Positions 1 to 9,200 are shown, counted from the stretch's first letter. The stretch is 64,000 bases of DNA from Pseudomonas capeferrum (GCF_000731675.1 NZ_JMIT01000001.1:126712-190711), one strand, 5' to 3'. The notes: generated by a model not told the origin, from the letters alone. A program made the numbers and translations.

Positions 1-654
1 GTACCACGGCTCGATCAGCTCGTTGACCATGGCGAACACCAGGGCATCGATGTTCTCGAAGTCTTTGCCGGCGCCGATGGAGATCTTGCCGCTGCCGTCG
101 ACCACTTCTTTCATCACGCGCGCGGCGTTCTCCAGGCGCATTTTCTCCAGCCAGCCGACGTTCACATCCTGCAGCAGCGGGTTGGTAGCTGGGTTGGAAG
201 AGGCGGCCCGGCTGGTGCCGTTCCAGCCGATGCAGATGCGGTTGAGCGCCATCAGCTTGATGATCGCGTCACGGATACGGGCCTGGAAGTCCGGGAACTT
301 GGCCCAGGCATCGAGCTTCTGGTACTTGAGGTGGGTGTCGTAGTTCGTCTGGGTGCAGACATAGCCGCGGTTGTCGAGGCCGGTTGGGTCGCGTGTCTCG
401 CGGGCTTTGACGTCGGTGTCGGTGGTGCCGGCGATGTTGCCGGTCACGCCCAGGCCGATCTTTTCACCCATCTGCTCGGGGACGCCATAGATGTTGATCG
501 CGCTCAGGAACTGGCTGGACTCCTGGATACGGCTTTCCAGTTTCTGGGCCACAGCCGGACTGGCGGTGAATTTGGTGGTTACGTCAGGTACGCCATGAAG
601 TTTGGCCAGCTGGGCCAGGTATTCGTTGAAGAGCAGGCGGGTTTCGTTACGCAT
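1..654 (-). CDS. N: phage major capsid protein, P2 gpN family (3' part missing)
   Basis: The frame is open from the ATG at 654 to the window edge, giving 218 residues of a protein usually near 340 residues. It begins MRNETRLLFNEYL and contains IYGVPEQMGEKIGL, typical of the P2 gpN major capsid family, which builds the T=7 head after cleavage by the gpO protease. An AAGGAACACC-type ribosome site lies about 10 bases upstream. It is the second gene after the scaffold protease on the minus strand, as in P2. The C-terminal third lies outside the window. Confidence 0.9.
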   Translation of the reverse strand, partial: MRNETRLLFNEYLAQLAKLHGVPDVTTKFTASPAVAQKLESRIQESSQFLSAINIYGVPEQMGEKIGLGVTGNIAGTTDTDVKARETRDPTGLDNRGYVCTQTNYDTHLKYQKLDAWAKFPDFQARIRDAIIKLMALNRICIGWNGTSRAASSNPATNPLLQDVNVGWLEKMRLENAARVMKEVVDGSGKISIGAGKDFENIDALVFAMVNELIEPWY

Positions 655-687
655 GGTGGTCTCCGGTGTTCCTTGATCTTTTGTCGA

Positions 688-1542
688 TCAGCAGTCGGTG
701 AGTTCGCGACCGCTGCCACCGGGAACCGATGGGCGATCCTTCTGGGTGTGGTCCTGGGTGCTACCCAGGCGGGTGACCAGGGCTTCGTGGTCACTGCTGA
801 GCTTGGCGAACTTGGCCTCCAGCTCGGCGAAAGCGGCCAGGCTTTTGGTCATCGCTTCGGCTTGCTCGGCGCCGTGGGTAGCCAACTGCTCGATCAGCTC
901 GCCCAAGGCTGCGAAGTTAGTGGCATCCCTGCCTTCCTTTTCCTTGCTCTTGCTGAGGAGGCCACCGACCTTGTCGCGCAGTGCCGCGAACATGCTGGGG
1001 CCATCCGTCACCTCCTCGAATTCGAGTTGCACCTCTTCAGCTGCGGTGAACAGGTTGTCTTTGTTCTGCTTGCGGCCGGTGAGGGTGCCTTGCTGCGCGC
1101 TGAACTGCAGGGCTTCGGTACCCAGGCTGGCCGGGGTGTCGGTAATCGCCAGACCAACCAGGTACGCTTTACCGGTCTTGGCGAACTTGGGATCGATCTC
1201 GACCGACGTATAGATTTTCTGGTTCTTGGCGTTCAGGGCGAGTAACGCATCGTTGGGCTGCAGCTGAGCGAACAGCGCCAGTTTGGTCTCGCCATTGATT
1301 TCGACCTCTTCCGCCTTACAGGCCAGCACATCGCCATAAGCGCCGAATTCACCGCCCGGCCAAGCCCATTTGATGTGCTCGCAGTTGATGCGCGCACCGT
1401 AGGTGTTCGGGCTGTATTGCGCGGCCATCTCCTCGATCCAGGAGCGTTCAATGGTCCGGCCATCGGTGGTGCCGCCTTCTACGGCAACCCGGAACCACTT
1501 GGAGCGAAGTTTTTTTGCTGGGGTGTCGGTCTTTTCGGCCAT
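688..1542 (-). CDS. O: capsid scaffolding serine protease, P2 gpO family
   Basis: This 284-residue protein has the two-part build of P2 gpO: an N-terminal protease domain and an acidic, helix-rich C-terminal scaffold with a coiled-coil-like stretch around residues 205-265. Candidate catalytic residues are Asp27, His56 (in NCEHIKW) and Ser113 (in YTSVEID), with spacing close to the Asp-His-Ser set known for P2 gpO. Its role is to guide procapsid assembly and then cut capsid protein and itself. It lies directly upstream of N on the same strand and diverges from the terminase gene. Confidence 0.9.
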   Translation of the reverse strand: MAEKTDTPAKKLRSKWFRVAVEGGTTDGRTIERSWIEEMAAQYSPNTYGARINCEHIKWAWPGGEFGAYGDVLACKAEEVEINGETKLALFAQLQPNDALLALNAKNQKIYTSVEIDPKFAKTGKAYLVGLAITDTPASLGTEALQFSAQQGTLTGRKQNKDNLFTAAEEVQLEFEEVTDGPSMFAALRDKVGGLLSKSKEKEGRDATNFAALGELIEQLATHGAEQAEAMTKSLAAFAELEAKFAKLSSDHEALVTRLGSTQDHTQKDRPSVPGGSGRELTDC

Positions 1543-1693
1543 GCCGGGGATCCTCGTTGCGGTGGCGGTGTGCCTTGCGATGAGGGCATGGTCCGCAGCG
1601 CGCCGGTCGGCAGCAATGTACTGGGGTTGTAAGCCCGGCGGTTACAGGCGATGCCAGTAGGGGTTCGCGCGCGCGGTCGGCAGCATCTGCGCC

Positions 1694-3451
1694 ATGAACG
1701 CTATCGCCCAACCAACCACCGACGCACGCCGCCAAGCCAAGTTCCTGTACTGGACCGGGTGGCGCATCACCGATATCGCCGATTTCCTCGGCGAGAAGGA
1801 GAAAACCGTCCACAGCTGGAAAGCCCGCGACGAGTGGGACCGGGCGGACAACGTCGAGCGCATCGGCGGTGCGCTGGAGGCGCGCTTGGTGCAGCTGATC
1901 CTGAAGGAGGGCAAGACCGGCGGGGACTTCAAGGAGATCGACCTGCTGCACCGGCAACTGGAGCGCCAAGCGCGGATTCAGCGGTACCAGGGCGGCGGCA
2001 CCGAAACCGACCTCAACCCCAACATCGCCAAGCGCAATGAGGGGCCGAAAAAACAGGCGGTGCGCAACGAGCTGGACGAGCAGCAGATCGAGACTCTGGT
2101 CGAGGCGTTCCGCGACAGCTGCTTCGATTACCAGCTGGACTGGTACCGGGCCGGCAATCAGCGCACCCGTATGGTGCTCAAGAGCCGGCAGATTGGTGCG
2201 ACGTTCTACTTTGCACGCGAGGCCCTGATCGACGCGATCACCACCGGCCGCAATCAGATCTTCCTGTCGGCGAGCAAGGCCCAGGCGCACCAGTTCAAGA
2301 CCTACATGCAGGCCTTCCTCAACGAAGTCCTGGGCGTGAAGTTGACCGGCGACCCAATCGTGCTGTGGAACAACGCCGAGCTGCACTTCCTGGGGACCAA
2401 CTTCCGCACGGCACAGGGGCGCTCCGGCAATTTCTACTTCGACGAATTCTTCTGGGTGCATGGCTTCAAGGAGATCAACAAGGTCGCCTCGGGCATGGCC
2501 CTGCACAAGAAATGGCGCAAGACCTACTTTTCCACGCCCAGCAGCATGGCGCACCCGGCATACACCTGGTGGACGGGCGAACGCCTGAACAAGGGCAAGC
2601 CGACCGCCCAGCACATCAAGCTGGATGTGAGCCATGAGGCGCTGCAGCAGGGGCGACTGTGCGAGGACAAGATTTGGCGCCAGATTGTGACGATCCTCGA
2701 CGCTGAAGCGCGGGGCTGTGACCTCTTCGACCTGGACGACCTGCGCATCGAGTACGACGCCGCGGCCTTCCAGAACCTGCTGATGTGCGAGTTCGTCGAC
2801 GACGGCGCGAGCATTTTCCCATTGGCCATGCTGCAACCGTGCATGGTGGACAGCTGGACGGTGTGGGATGACTACAAGCCCTTTGCGGCCAGGCCGTTCG
2901 CCGACCGGCAGGTCTGGGTCGGGTATGACCCGGCTGAGACCACCGACAGCGCAGGCCTGGTCGTGGTGGCGCCACCGCTGGTGCCGGGCGGCAAGTTCCG
3001 CATCCTCGAACGCCACCAGTTCCGTGGGATGGACTTCAACGCCCAGGCCGAGACCATCCGCAAGGTGACCCAGCGCTACTGGGTGACCTACATCGGCATC
3101 GATACCACAGGCATGGGCGCGGCCGTGGCCCAGCTGGTGCGCCAGTTCTTCCCGGGCCTACGGACGTTCTCCTACAGCCCCGAGGTCAAGACACGCCTGG
3201 TGATGAAGGCCGTGGACGTTATCAGCAAGGGTAGGCTGGAGTTCGACGCCGGCTGGACGGACGTCGCCCAGTCGCTTATGGCTATCCGCAAGACTATTAC
3301 CGCTGGCGGGCGGCAGTTCACCTACACCGCCGGCCGCAACGAGACCACCGGCCATGCCGACCTGGCGTGGGCGCTCTTTCACGCACTGCAAAACGAGCCG
3401 CTGGAGGGCCAGACCACGGCCAACACCGGCTTCATGGAGATCTACTCATGA
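1694..3451 (+). CDS. P: terminase large subunit, P2 gpP family
   Basis: This 585-residue ATPase/nuclease packages DNA from cos into the head. An N-terminal DNA-binding HTH (residues about 10-50, with RITDIADFLGEKEKTVHSW) precedes the ATPase. The Walker A variant lies in KSRQIGATFYF and the Walker B-like acidic residues in YFDEFFW. The C-terminal half is the nuclease (VGYDPAETTDS, then a conserved D in GIDTTG). The length matches P2 gpP at about 590. Its stop overlaps the portal start by four bases (ATGA), so the two are probably translationally coupled. Confidence 0.93.
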   Translation: MNAIAQPTTDARRQAKFLYWTGWRITDIADFLGEKEKTVHSWKARDEWDRADNVERIGGALEARLVQLILKEGKTGGDFKEIDLLHRQLERQARIQRYQGGGTETDLNPNIAKRNEGPKKQAVRNELDEQQIETLVEAFRDSCFDYQLDWYRAGNQRTRMVLKSRQIGATFYFAREALIDAITTGRNQIFLSASKAQAHQFKTYMQAFLNEVLGVKLTGDPIVLWNNAELHFLGTNFRTAQGRSGNFYFDEFFWVHGFKEINKVASGMALHKKWRKTYFSTPSSMAHPAYTWWTGERLNKGKPTAQHIKLDVSHEALQQGRLCEDKIWRQIVTILDAEARGCDLFDLDDLRIEYDAAAFQNLLMCEFVDDGASIFPLAMLQPCMVDSWTVWDDYKPFAARPFADRQVWVGYDPAETTDSAGLVVVAPPLVPGGKFRILERHQFRGMDFNAQAETIRKVTQRYWVTYIGIDTTGMGAAVAQLVRQFFPGLRTFSYSPEVKTRLVMKAVDVISKGRLEFDAGWTDVAQSLMAIRKTITAGGRQFTYTAGRNETTGHADLAWALFHALQNEPLEGQTTANTGFMEIYS

Positions 3452-4506
3452 GCAAGCCGAACAAGCGCCGCCAGCGCGGCGGCGCGCTGGAGCAGCCAGC
3501 CCGCGAGGGCGAGTTGCTGGTCAAAGGGGCCGGCGGGGAATCAATGGCGTTTACGTTCGGCGAGCCGGTACCGGTGCTGGATGGCCGCGAAATTCTCGAT
3601 TACCTGGAGTGCTGGTCCAACGGCCGGTGGTTTGAACCGCCGGTCAATCTGGACGGGCTTGCAAGATCGACAAAGGCCAGCGTCTACCTGCAGTCGGGAC
3701 TGACATTCAAGCGCAACATGCTGATGCGCAGCTTTATCCCCCACCGACTGCTGAGCCGGCCAGCGTTCGAGCAGATCGTAATGGACTGGGGGTGGTGCGG
3801 GAACCTGTACCTGGAGAAACGCGACAACATGCTTGGCCAGGCCATGGGGCTGCAGCCCTGCCTGGCCAAATACATGCGCCGTGGGACCGACCTGGAGACC
3901 TACTACCAGGTGCGAGGCTGGAAGGATGAGCACGCCTTCAAGACCCGCAGCATCTGCCACCTTCGCGAGGCCGACATCAACCAGGAGATTTACGGGCTGC
4001 CCGAGTGGCTGCCAGCTCTGCAGAGTGCCCTGTTGAATGAGAGCGCCACCCTGTTCCGGCGCAGGTACTACCAGAACGGTAGTCACGCCGGCTTCATCCT
4101 TTACATGACCGATCCCGCCCACAGCGAGAAGTTTGTCGACGACCTGCGGGATGCCATGAAGAACAGCAAAGGACCGGGCAACTTCCGCAACCTGTTCATG
4201 TACGCGCCGAACGGAAAGAAGGACGGCATTCAGCTGCTGCCGATTAGCGAGGTGGCGGCCAAAGATGACTTCGGGGCGATCAAGAACATCAGCCGGGACG
4301 ACCTGCTCGCGGCTTTGCGTATTCCGCCGCAACTGATGGGCATCGTACCCCAGAACGCGGGCGGGTTCGGGTCGATCAAGGAAGCGACGGAGATCTGGGC
4401 GATGAACGAACTCGAGCCGGTCCAGACGCGACTGACCCAGATCAATGACTGGTTAGGTGAGGAAGTGGTGCGATTTGCACCCTTTGAAATACCCGCACCG
4501 AAGTGA
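3448..4506 (+). CDS. Q: portal protein, P2 gpQ family
   Basis: This 352-residue protein forms the portal ring through which DNA enters the head. Family-typical segments include GNLYLEKRDN, YGLPEWLPALQS and LRIPPQLMGIVPQNAGGFGS near the C-terminus. The ATG at 3448 is chosen because it overlaps the terminase stop (ATGA) and gives the usual length near 345. An earlier start at 3367 would extend into the terminase gene. It is convergent with the downstream cargo gene at 7117-4628 and separated from it by a hairpin. Confidence 0.93.
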   Translation: MSKPNKRRQRGGALEQPAREGELLVKGAGGESMAFTFGEPVPVLDGREILDYLECWSNGRWFEPPVNLDGLARSTKASVYLQSGLTFKRNMLMRSFIPHRLLSRPAFEQIVMDWGWCGNLYLEKRDNMLGQAMGLQPCLAKYMRRGTDLETYYQVRGWKDEHAFKTRSICHLREADINQEIYGLPEWLPALQSALLNESATLFRRRYYQNGSHAGFILYMTDPAHSEKFVDDLRDAMKNSKGPGNFRNLFMYAPNGKKDGIQLLPISEVAAKDDFGAIKNISRDDLLAALRIPPQLMGIVPQNAGGFGSIKEATEIWAMNELEPVQTRLTQINDWLGEEVVRFAPFEIPAPK

Positions 4507-4562
4507 GGCCTATGCAAGGAGCTTGATCCAAAACAGTCTCACTGCGCGCTGATGGTGTTGAT

Positions 4563-4602
4563 ACAGCTTGTACTCGCTGTTGGGAGTGTGAGTACAAGCT
4601 GT
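4563..4602. terminator. hairpin between convergent portal and protease genes
   Basis: A perfect 13-bp inverted repeat (4563-4575 with 4590-4602, ACAGCTTGTACTC and its complement) encloses a 14-base loop. It lies between the convergent portal gene and ietS-like gene. There is only a weak T-run after it, so termination may be partial or need Rho. Confidence 0.6.
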
Positions 4603-4627
4603 GACAGTATTTATTAGAGCTTCAAAT

Positions 4628-7117
4628 TTACACCCTGGGCGTAACCCGGGCTGCAGTGTGGATGTCTGCAATAGTTGCCCCAGCTAGTTGCAGGCTGTTG
4701 CGCATCTCCTGAAAAATTGGTTTGGTTTTACTTGGGTCTGAGATGGTTAATAGAATGGAGAATGGTACTCCATCTGCTGGCAAGGTTTCCCCAGAACGAG
4801 TAAGGTAGTTAATCATTAGTCGCCAGTTTGAGCTTTTTCCGCGGCCTTGGGGCATGCTAGTACCAAATACTTTTATAGGCGACCACTTGAATTTGTGTTC
4901 GATAAGGTCGGCCTCTGTGACTTTGTCATCTTTACTGAAAAATACGTAAGTCGGCTCTAGGCCGCTTTTGAAGCCTCCATTTGGCTGTTCCTGTTGGAGG
5001 GCCGCTTCTATATTTACTCTGACAAATTCTGCGCCATAGCTGTGGTCGAGTGGAGGAGAGGAGACTAATGTAAGCTTTACGTTTCCTTGACACTTACCAC
5101 CGTCCATTACAAGAGAGGATGGCCATGCGAATCGAAACTCTAATGCTTCTCCAGCTATGAGTTTGCTCGAGAAAAGCAATGTGATCTCATGGTCGCCGTT
5201 AAGCATCGCTTCTGATGATTTTGGGGGCTTGCCAAATCCTACTAGCTGTTGGGCAGAACCTTGAAATTCTTTTTTCTTTAGTGTGTCAGATATATTTGAA
5301 TTATGAATTGCGAGTGCGGTAAGAGTTTCGCGCGAAACCTCACCTTCTATACCTGAATCGAGGCCCGCTATCATCTTGGCGGCAAGGGGTGCGGCATAGC
5401 TGGTGCCACAACCTGTATCAATACGTCCGTCAGGTTTGACCGAGGAGAGCCCATGGCCAAGAACTGGGCATATAGATCCTGATCCGCCATAATGACTAAT
5501 ATCAGGCTTGACTCCCGTACGAAGTCCTGGGCCTCTTCGGCTATACCTCGCGGGCATTTCAGCGATGCTCGTTGAGTGATTGGTTGGGTTCAATGCGGCA
5601 ACAGATATATTTCTCACTGATTCTGCTGGAACAAAAATTTGGTCGTTGCGATATGAGGCAAGAATGGCTGCGGCTTTTGTATTGTCCTTTGGCCATTCCG
5701 GACGCATGTCAGGTTGTTTGAGGTTGCCGGCAGAAATAACAAATATAACATCATATTCGTCGGCAATACTATCTAGGCGCTGCGCTTCAAGACTGTATCG
5801 CTCTAGATTTACAGGGCTTATAGCATTGATGCTGAGGTTGAAAATGCGTATTCCATGATCCTCAACGCAAACTCTAACGGCCTCTTCAATTTCATCGAAG
5901 AAGTCGCTTGCGCCGTTCGGGTAGTATTGTCCGAACAAACCAGGATATGCAGTGTTGGGGAATACATCTATATCTGCGACCAAACAGCCGTCTGGGTCGA
6001 TATCCAAATGGGGGTTTAGTTGGCTGCCGTTGACAAGGAGACCACCTATGAATGTTCCATGATCCAGGCTCTGATGCGTTGGATCAAGGATTCCCCAGCG
6101 ATTTAGAACCCAGCTTCCCAGATGTTTAGATACGCCACCGTCAATCACTCCAACCTTAGGATAGTTCTGGTTTGGTGTTGGAGGGCTGAATATGTGGTGC
6201 CCTGACGAAGCTGCGGTGGCATTTGGAGATGCTATGAGCAAATTCGGTAGATGGATTCTTCTAACAAGCGGGTGATTCTGAAGTACACCTAACAGTGCTT
6301 GATGTTTGTTTGTGCTCGAACTGAATTCGTAGCCCTGAGGTAGGTGTGGCTTTTGGGTTGATTGGATGAATTGAGTTTTATTTTCGCTGTTGGTGACTTT
6401 GATCTCTATTACGCAGTTGTTTCGGGTGAGTTTTTTGGGGAAATATACAAGAATTCCTGCTGGGAGATTTTGGAGTTCACGGATCAGACTTTGTGACAGA
6501 GCATCCGTGCGAAATACATTTTTGTCTATTATTGTTCTGAAAAGTTCTACATGATATACATGCCCGCTGCGAGGGTCAGACAACCAATCTATTGCGGTCG
6601 GGACGTCAAAATTCCTTCTGTCGCTTTTATCCCAAGGTTCTATCTTTCCTATGGCACTTACTTCGCATCTATAGCGAGTTGGTGCATTTTGTAGTTCACC
6701 TGTCAACTTGTTCAGCTTTTGGCGTACGTCAACTTCTGACTTCTCAATGGCGCTGGTAACCCATTGCAGAGCCTTGGTGTCGACTTCGCATATCAGTTCG
6801 CCGAGCCCGTCAACTCCAATTTCTGGTGCCTTGTCATCTTTGAAAATGGCTGTTGTTGGGCGATGTGATTTTGCGAGTGCATCGGGTCTCATTGATACTT
6901 TTATGTATGTGGCTGAGCCATATTTTTTTTGCCGCTCAGTATTCTCTATCTGTTCACTAATAAGAGCTATCTGCTGTTTTAGCTCTTGTTTGTGAGCGGC
7001 GAACGCACTGTCGTCTCCCTCGAAAAAATCCGTCCCCGCGCTGTTTGGGCGTTTTGCATCTCTGTCCCTGCGGTATCCGTCGGTATTTAAAATAACCTGT
7101 ATTGGTGCGTTCGCCAT
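4628..7117 (-). CDS. ietS: subtilisin-like serine protease of an ietAS defence module
   Basis: This 829-residue S8 family protease has no signal peptide, so it is likely cytoplasmic. The catalytic set is visible: Asp326 (VGVIDGG), His353 (DHGTFIGG), oxyanion Asn465 (ISAGN) and Ser573 (GTSYAAP). About 300 residues precede the protease domain and about 250 follow. It lies 16 bases after the AAA ATPase gene and has its own AAGGAAA site, so the two form an operon. The ATPase plus large subtilase pair matches IetA-IetS, known as a plasmid stabilisation module and later as an anti-phage system. The base composition is much more AT-rich than in the phage genes. The substrate is unknown. Confidence 0.85.
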   Translation of the reverse strand: MANAPIQVILNTDGYRRDRDAKRPNSAGTDFFEGDDSAFAAHKQELKQQIALISEQIENTERQKKYGSATYIKVSMRPDALAKSHRPTTAIFKDDKAPEIGVDGLGELICEVDTKALQWVTSAIEKSEVDVRQKLNKLTGELQNAPTRYRCEVSAIGKIEPWDKSDRRNFDVPTAIDWLSDPRSGHVYHVELFRTIIDKNVFRTDALSQSLIRELQNLPAGILVYFPKKLTRNNCVIEIKVTNSENKTQFIQSTQKPHLPQGYEFSSSTNKHQALLGVLQNHPLVRRIHLPNLLIASPNATAASSGHHIFSPPTPNQNYPKVGVIDGGVSKHLGSWVLNRWGILDPTHQSLDHGTFIGGLLVNGSQLNPHLDIDPDGCLVADIDVFPNTAYPGLFGQYYPNGASDFFDEIEEAVRVCVEDHGIRIFNLSINAISPVNLERYSLEAQRLDSIADEYDVIFVISAGNLKQPDMRPEWPKDNTKAAAILASYRNDQIFVPAESVRNISVAALNPTNHSTSIAEMPARYSRRGPGLRTGVKPDISHYGGSGSICPVLGHGLSSVKPDGRIDTGCGTSYAAPLAAKMIAGLDSGIEGEVSRETLTALAIHNSNISDTLKKKEFQGSAQQLVGFGKPPKSSEAMLNGDHEITLLFSSKLIAGEALEFRFAWPSSLVMDGGKCQGNVKLTLVSSPPLDHSYGAEFVRVNIEAALQQEQPNGGFKSGLEPTYVFFSKDDKVTEADLIEHKFKWSPIKVFGTSMPQGRGKSSNWRLMINYLTRSGETLPADGVPFSILLTISDPSKTKPIFQEMRNSLQLAGATIADIHTAARVTPRV

Positions 7118-7133
7118 CGCTAATTTCCTTTTA

Positions 7134-8309
7134 TTACGCAGTCTTCAACCAGCGCCCAATGGTTGTCTTATCTTTGTTTAGTAGTTGGGCTATGTCAGCC
7201 CTTGAAAGTGCAAGATCTGGAATTGATGCTAATGCTGCTGCAATGTGCGGCGGCTCAAGCATTAATAAGTCATGCGTTTCTCTGCTGACTTTTTCACCGC
7301 TAACAGTCAGTAGATATTGGAGGGCTGGGATAATGTTGTCTGGAGTGTCGCCGCTTAGTGCTAAATATTTCTTATATCCATTTACAAATACCTCGATTTC
7401 TGCCCCCGAAAACCCTTTTGTAATCCACGCGACGAGTTTTTTTACTCTATCGTCGAGGCTGATTGGTGACAGGTATTTCTCTATTATACCCACCCGACCC
7501 TCAAAGCTGGGTTTTGGAATTTTCAGTTGCAGTTCAAAACGTCGCCAAATAGCTGGGTCTAAAAGCTGCTCATGGTTAGTTATCGCTATTGTTATGCCTG
7601 TTTCTCTCCTGGAATCGATATTTTGGAGGAGGGCGTTGACAACTCGCTTTATTTCTCCGACTTCATTTGGATCGTCGCGGACTTTTGCAACCGCATCGAA
7701 CTCGTCAAGTACCAGGACGCATTTGTATCTATTTGCAAAGGCAAAGAGCGCGCCGACGTTTCTGGCAGTGGTCCCTAAGAATGAAGATATAAGTCCGTCG
7801 AGTCTGGCTAAAACAATAGGCAGGTTAAGCTGCTTTGCAAGCCAAATGGCTAGACTGGTTTTTCCTGTGCCAGGTGCACCGTATATAAGGCAGGATCTAG
7901 CTGGCTCTACACCAAGCTTTAATAGGTCCTCCACCTTACTCCATTCTGAGAGTAGAGCCTTAGCGGCCACAGCAACTCGAGAGTCGAGCAGTGGCATATC
8001 GCCTTTTATTTGCTCAGGAAATAGCACATCTGCTAGCGGTGATGCGGTCTCCCGGTCAACCGGTAAAGGTGTGTTTTTACTTAGTTCTTCGCCAGAGAAC
8101 AAAGTATGACGGGATTGCGTGAGCTTACTCGGCGCCATCTCTGCTGCTTTTGCAGAGTTAGCGAGCAGCTTAGCCAGGCTCTGCGCCTGCCTTGTTTCAC
8201 CAGCATCTGCTAAAGCTTGCTTGAGGCGTTCCACCTGGTTGCGAACCGCCGCCCCCCCTGTCGGAAGCGCAGATCTCGTCAGCGCTTGAATAATTTGAAA
8301 GTGGTCCAT
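7134..8309 (-). CDS. ietA: AAA ATPase of an ietAS defence module
   Basis: This is a protein of about 391 residues with one AAA+ domain. From the first of two adjacent ATG codons (8312), Walker A GAPGTGKT is at about 145-152, Walker B VLVLDEFD at 199-206, sensor 1 Asn at 246 and an arginine-finger RRF at 257-259. The second ATG (8309) is preferred because the AGAGG site then has six bases of spacing. The last 25 residues (ADIAQLLNKDKTTIGRWL) look like a small helix-turn-helix. It is the first gene of the two-gene operon and presumably the antitoxin or regulator partner of the protease. It is AT-rich and was probably acquired as phage cargo. Confidence 0.85.
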   Translation of the reverse strand: MDHFQIIQALTRSALPTGGAAVRNQVERLKQALADAGETRQAQSLAKLLANSAKAAEMAPSKLTQSRHTLFSGEELSKNTPLPVDRETASPLADVLFPEQIKGDMPLLDSRVAVAAKALLSEWSKVEDLLKLGVEPARSCLIYGAPGTGKTSLAIWLAKQLNLPIVLARLDGLISSFLGTTARNVGALFAFANRYKCVLVLDEFDAVAKVRDDPNEVGEIKRVVNALLQNIDSRRETGITIAITNHEQLLDPAIWRRFELQLKIPKPSFEGRVGIIEKYLSPISLDDRVKKLVAWITKGFSGAEIEVFVNGYKKYLALSGDTPDNIIPALQYLLTVSGEKVSRETHDLLMLEPPHIAAALASIPDLALSRADIAQLLNKDKTTIGRWLKTA

Positions 8310-8334
8310 CATTAGCCTCTAGACGTATGGAAAG

Positions 8335-8410
8335 CGAAAAAATCGTTTTCGATGCAAAAAATATCACCATTGGGGCGGAAAATATACGCTTTGGTGCAAA
8401 TATTGCGGCA
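8335..8410 (-). promoter_or_regulatory. AT-rich region upstream of ietA with repeated motifs
   Basis: Upstream of ietA the motif GCAAAAAATAT, then GCGGAAAATAT, then GCAAATATT recur at roughly 20-25 base intervals (8354-8406) with CACCA or TGG elements between. This spacing fits two DNA turns and suggests regulator sites near the operon promoter. No clear -35/-10 pair was assigned. Confidence 0.35.
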
Positions 8411-8563
8411 GTCTGAGCTTGTTGGCGTCATTTAGGGGTGCGCGACAGCAGCTGCTCTCTTTGAGGTCACGTAGTCGGCTCCTATCGGCGCCTTGGGATA
8501 GCGAGCAGAGAGGGAGGGGAGCTTGCGAGCGGGCCGGGCGCTGTGCCCTACACGGGCGCGCGC

Positions 8564-8583
8564 ACTCGTCCCCCCGCCACGCC
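8564..8583 (-). other. cos: putative cos site
   Basis: Read on the minus strand, 8583 to 8564 is GGCGTGGCGGGGGGACGAGT. The 19-base P2 cohesive end, recalled from knowledge, is GGCGAGGCGGGGAAAGCAC, so about the first 12 bases agree except one. The site lies in a GC-rich gene-free stretch between cargo and att, where phiCTX has cos. The exact nick positions are not known. Confidence 0.5.
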
Positions 8584-8760
8584 TGCGGACTAAACGTGTC
8601 GGAATTTCTGCGCACCTGCACGACCGCCAGCTCAGCGCAGTTACTGGGCGGCCGAGTAGGTATAGGGGAGGGCGCGCTTCTGCGAATCCCTGCAGCAAGG
8701 CCTATTTTTGCGGGCACAGGGCTCGTTTCCTTCCATTTTTAGGGAGACCCATCAAAAAAA

Positions 8761-9035
8761 GGTAATTTCGGTTAGGAGGGGGTTGTGACACCCCTGCAAG
8801 CCTTATGGGGCAAGGGTTTGAGCGATTACCAAAAAAGGTAATTAAAGGTAAGGGGAAAGGTAATTTTTCCGTAAGTTATTGATTTTAAAGGGTGTGGTTT
8901 TTCCTTCACACAACCAGTCATGGAGGTAATCGAATTACCTTTCAATTACCAAAAAATTACCTTTTCCAAAATCCCTGTAGCCCTTGATTTACGTGGCCTC
9001 CAGAGCATATTCGGATCTCAATTACCAAAATTACC
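8761..9035. repeat. GGTAATT/AATTACC repeat field with dyad symmetry
   Basis: GGTAATT-type heptamers occur in forward orientation at 8761, 8837, 8847 (degenerate), 8859 and 8925. They occur in reverse orientation at 8824 (degenerate), 8933, 8944, 8955, 9020 and 9029. Most forward copies lie left and most reverse copies right of a perfect palindrome, AGGTAAT-CGA-ATTACCT at 8924-8940. The stretch has no credible ORF. Candidates are integrase arm-type or Cox-like binding sites at attP, or a regulator operator cluster. Confidence 0.75.
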
Positions 9036-9099
9036 TTTTTTTGAGGGGTCAACCTTAAACGGCGGCTTCCTATGGGGAAGCACACTGGCAGGGTGACGT

Positions 9100-9155
9100 G
9101 CACACCCACCTTGGGAACACTCTGGGAACAAAAACGCTCACAAACGCTCTCTCCT
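9100..9155. repeat. short direct repeats next to the att site
   Basis: GGGAACA occurs twice (9112 and 9123), followed by ACGCTC twice (about 9135 and 9146). Together with the GGTAATT field these may be protein-binding arms of the attachment region. The evidence is only the repetition and position. Confidence 0.3.
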
Positions 9156-9200
9156 GGCCACAGAAATCAAGGCCTCCAGCCTATCTGCCGCAATCTCGTT

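Noticed and set aside
331..1245. 304-residue plus-strand open frame
   Set aside because: It lies opposite the scaffold protease and capsid genes, which have clear family matches; high GC makes long antisense frames common.
8364..8765. Several overlapping small open frames in the GC-rich cos region
   Set aside because: They overlap on both strands, lack ribosome sites and have biased composition; the region fits a packaging site better.
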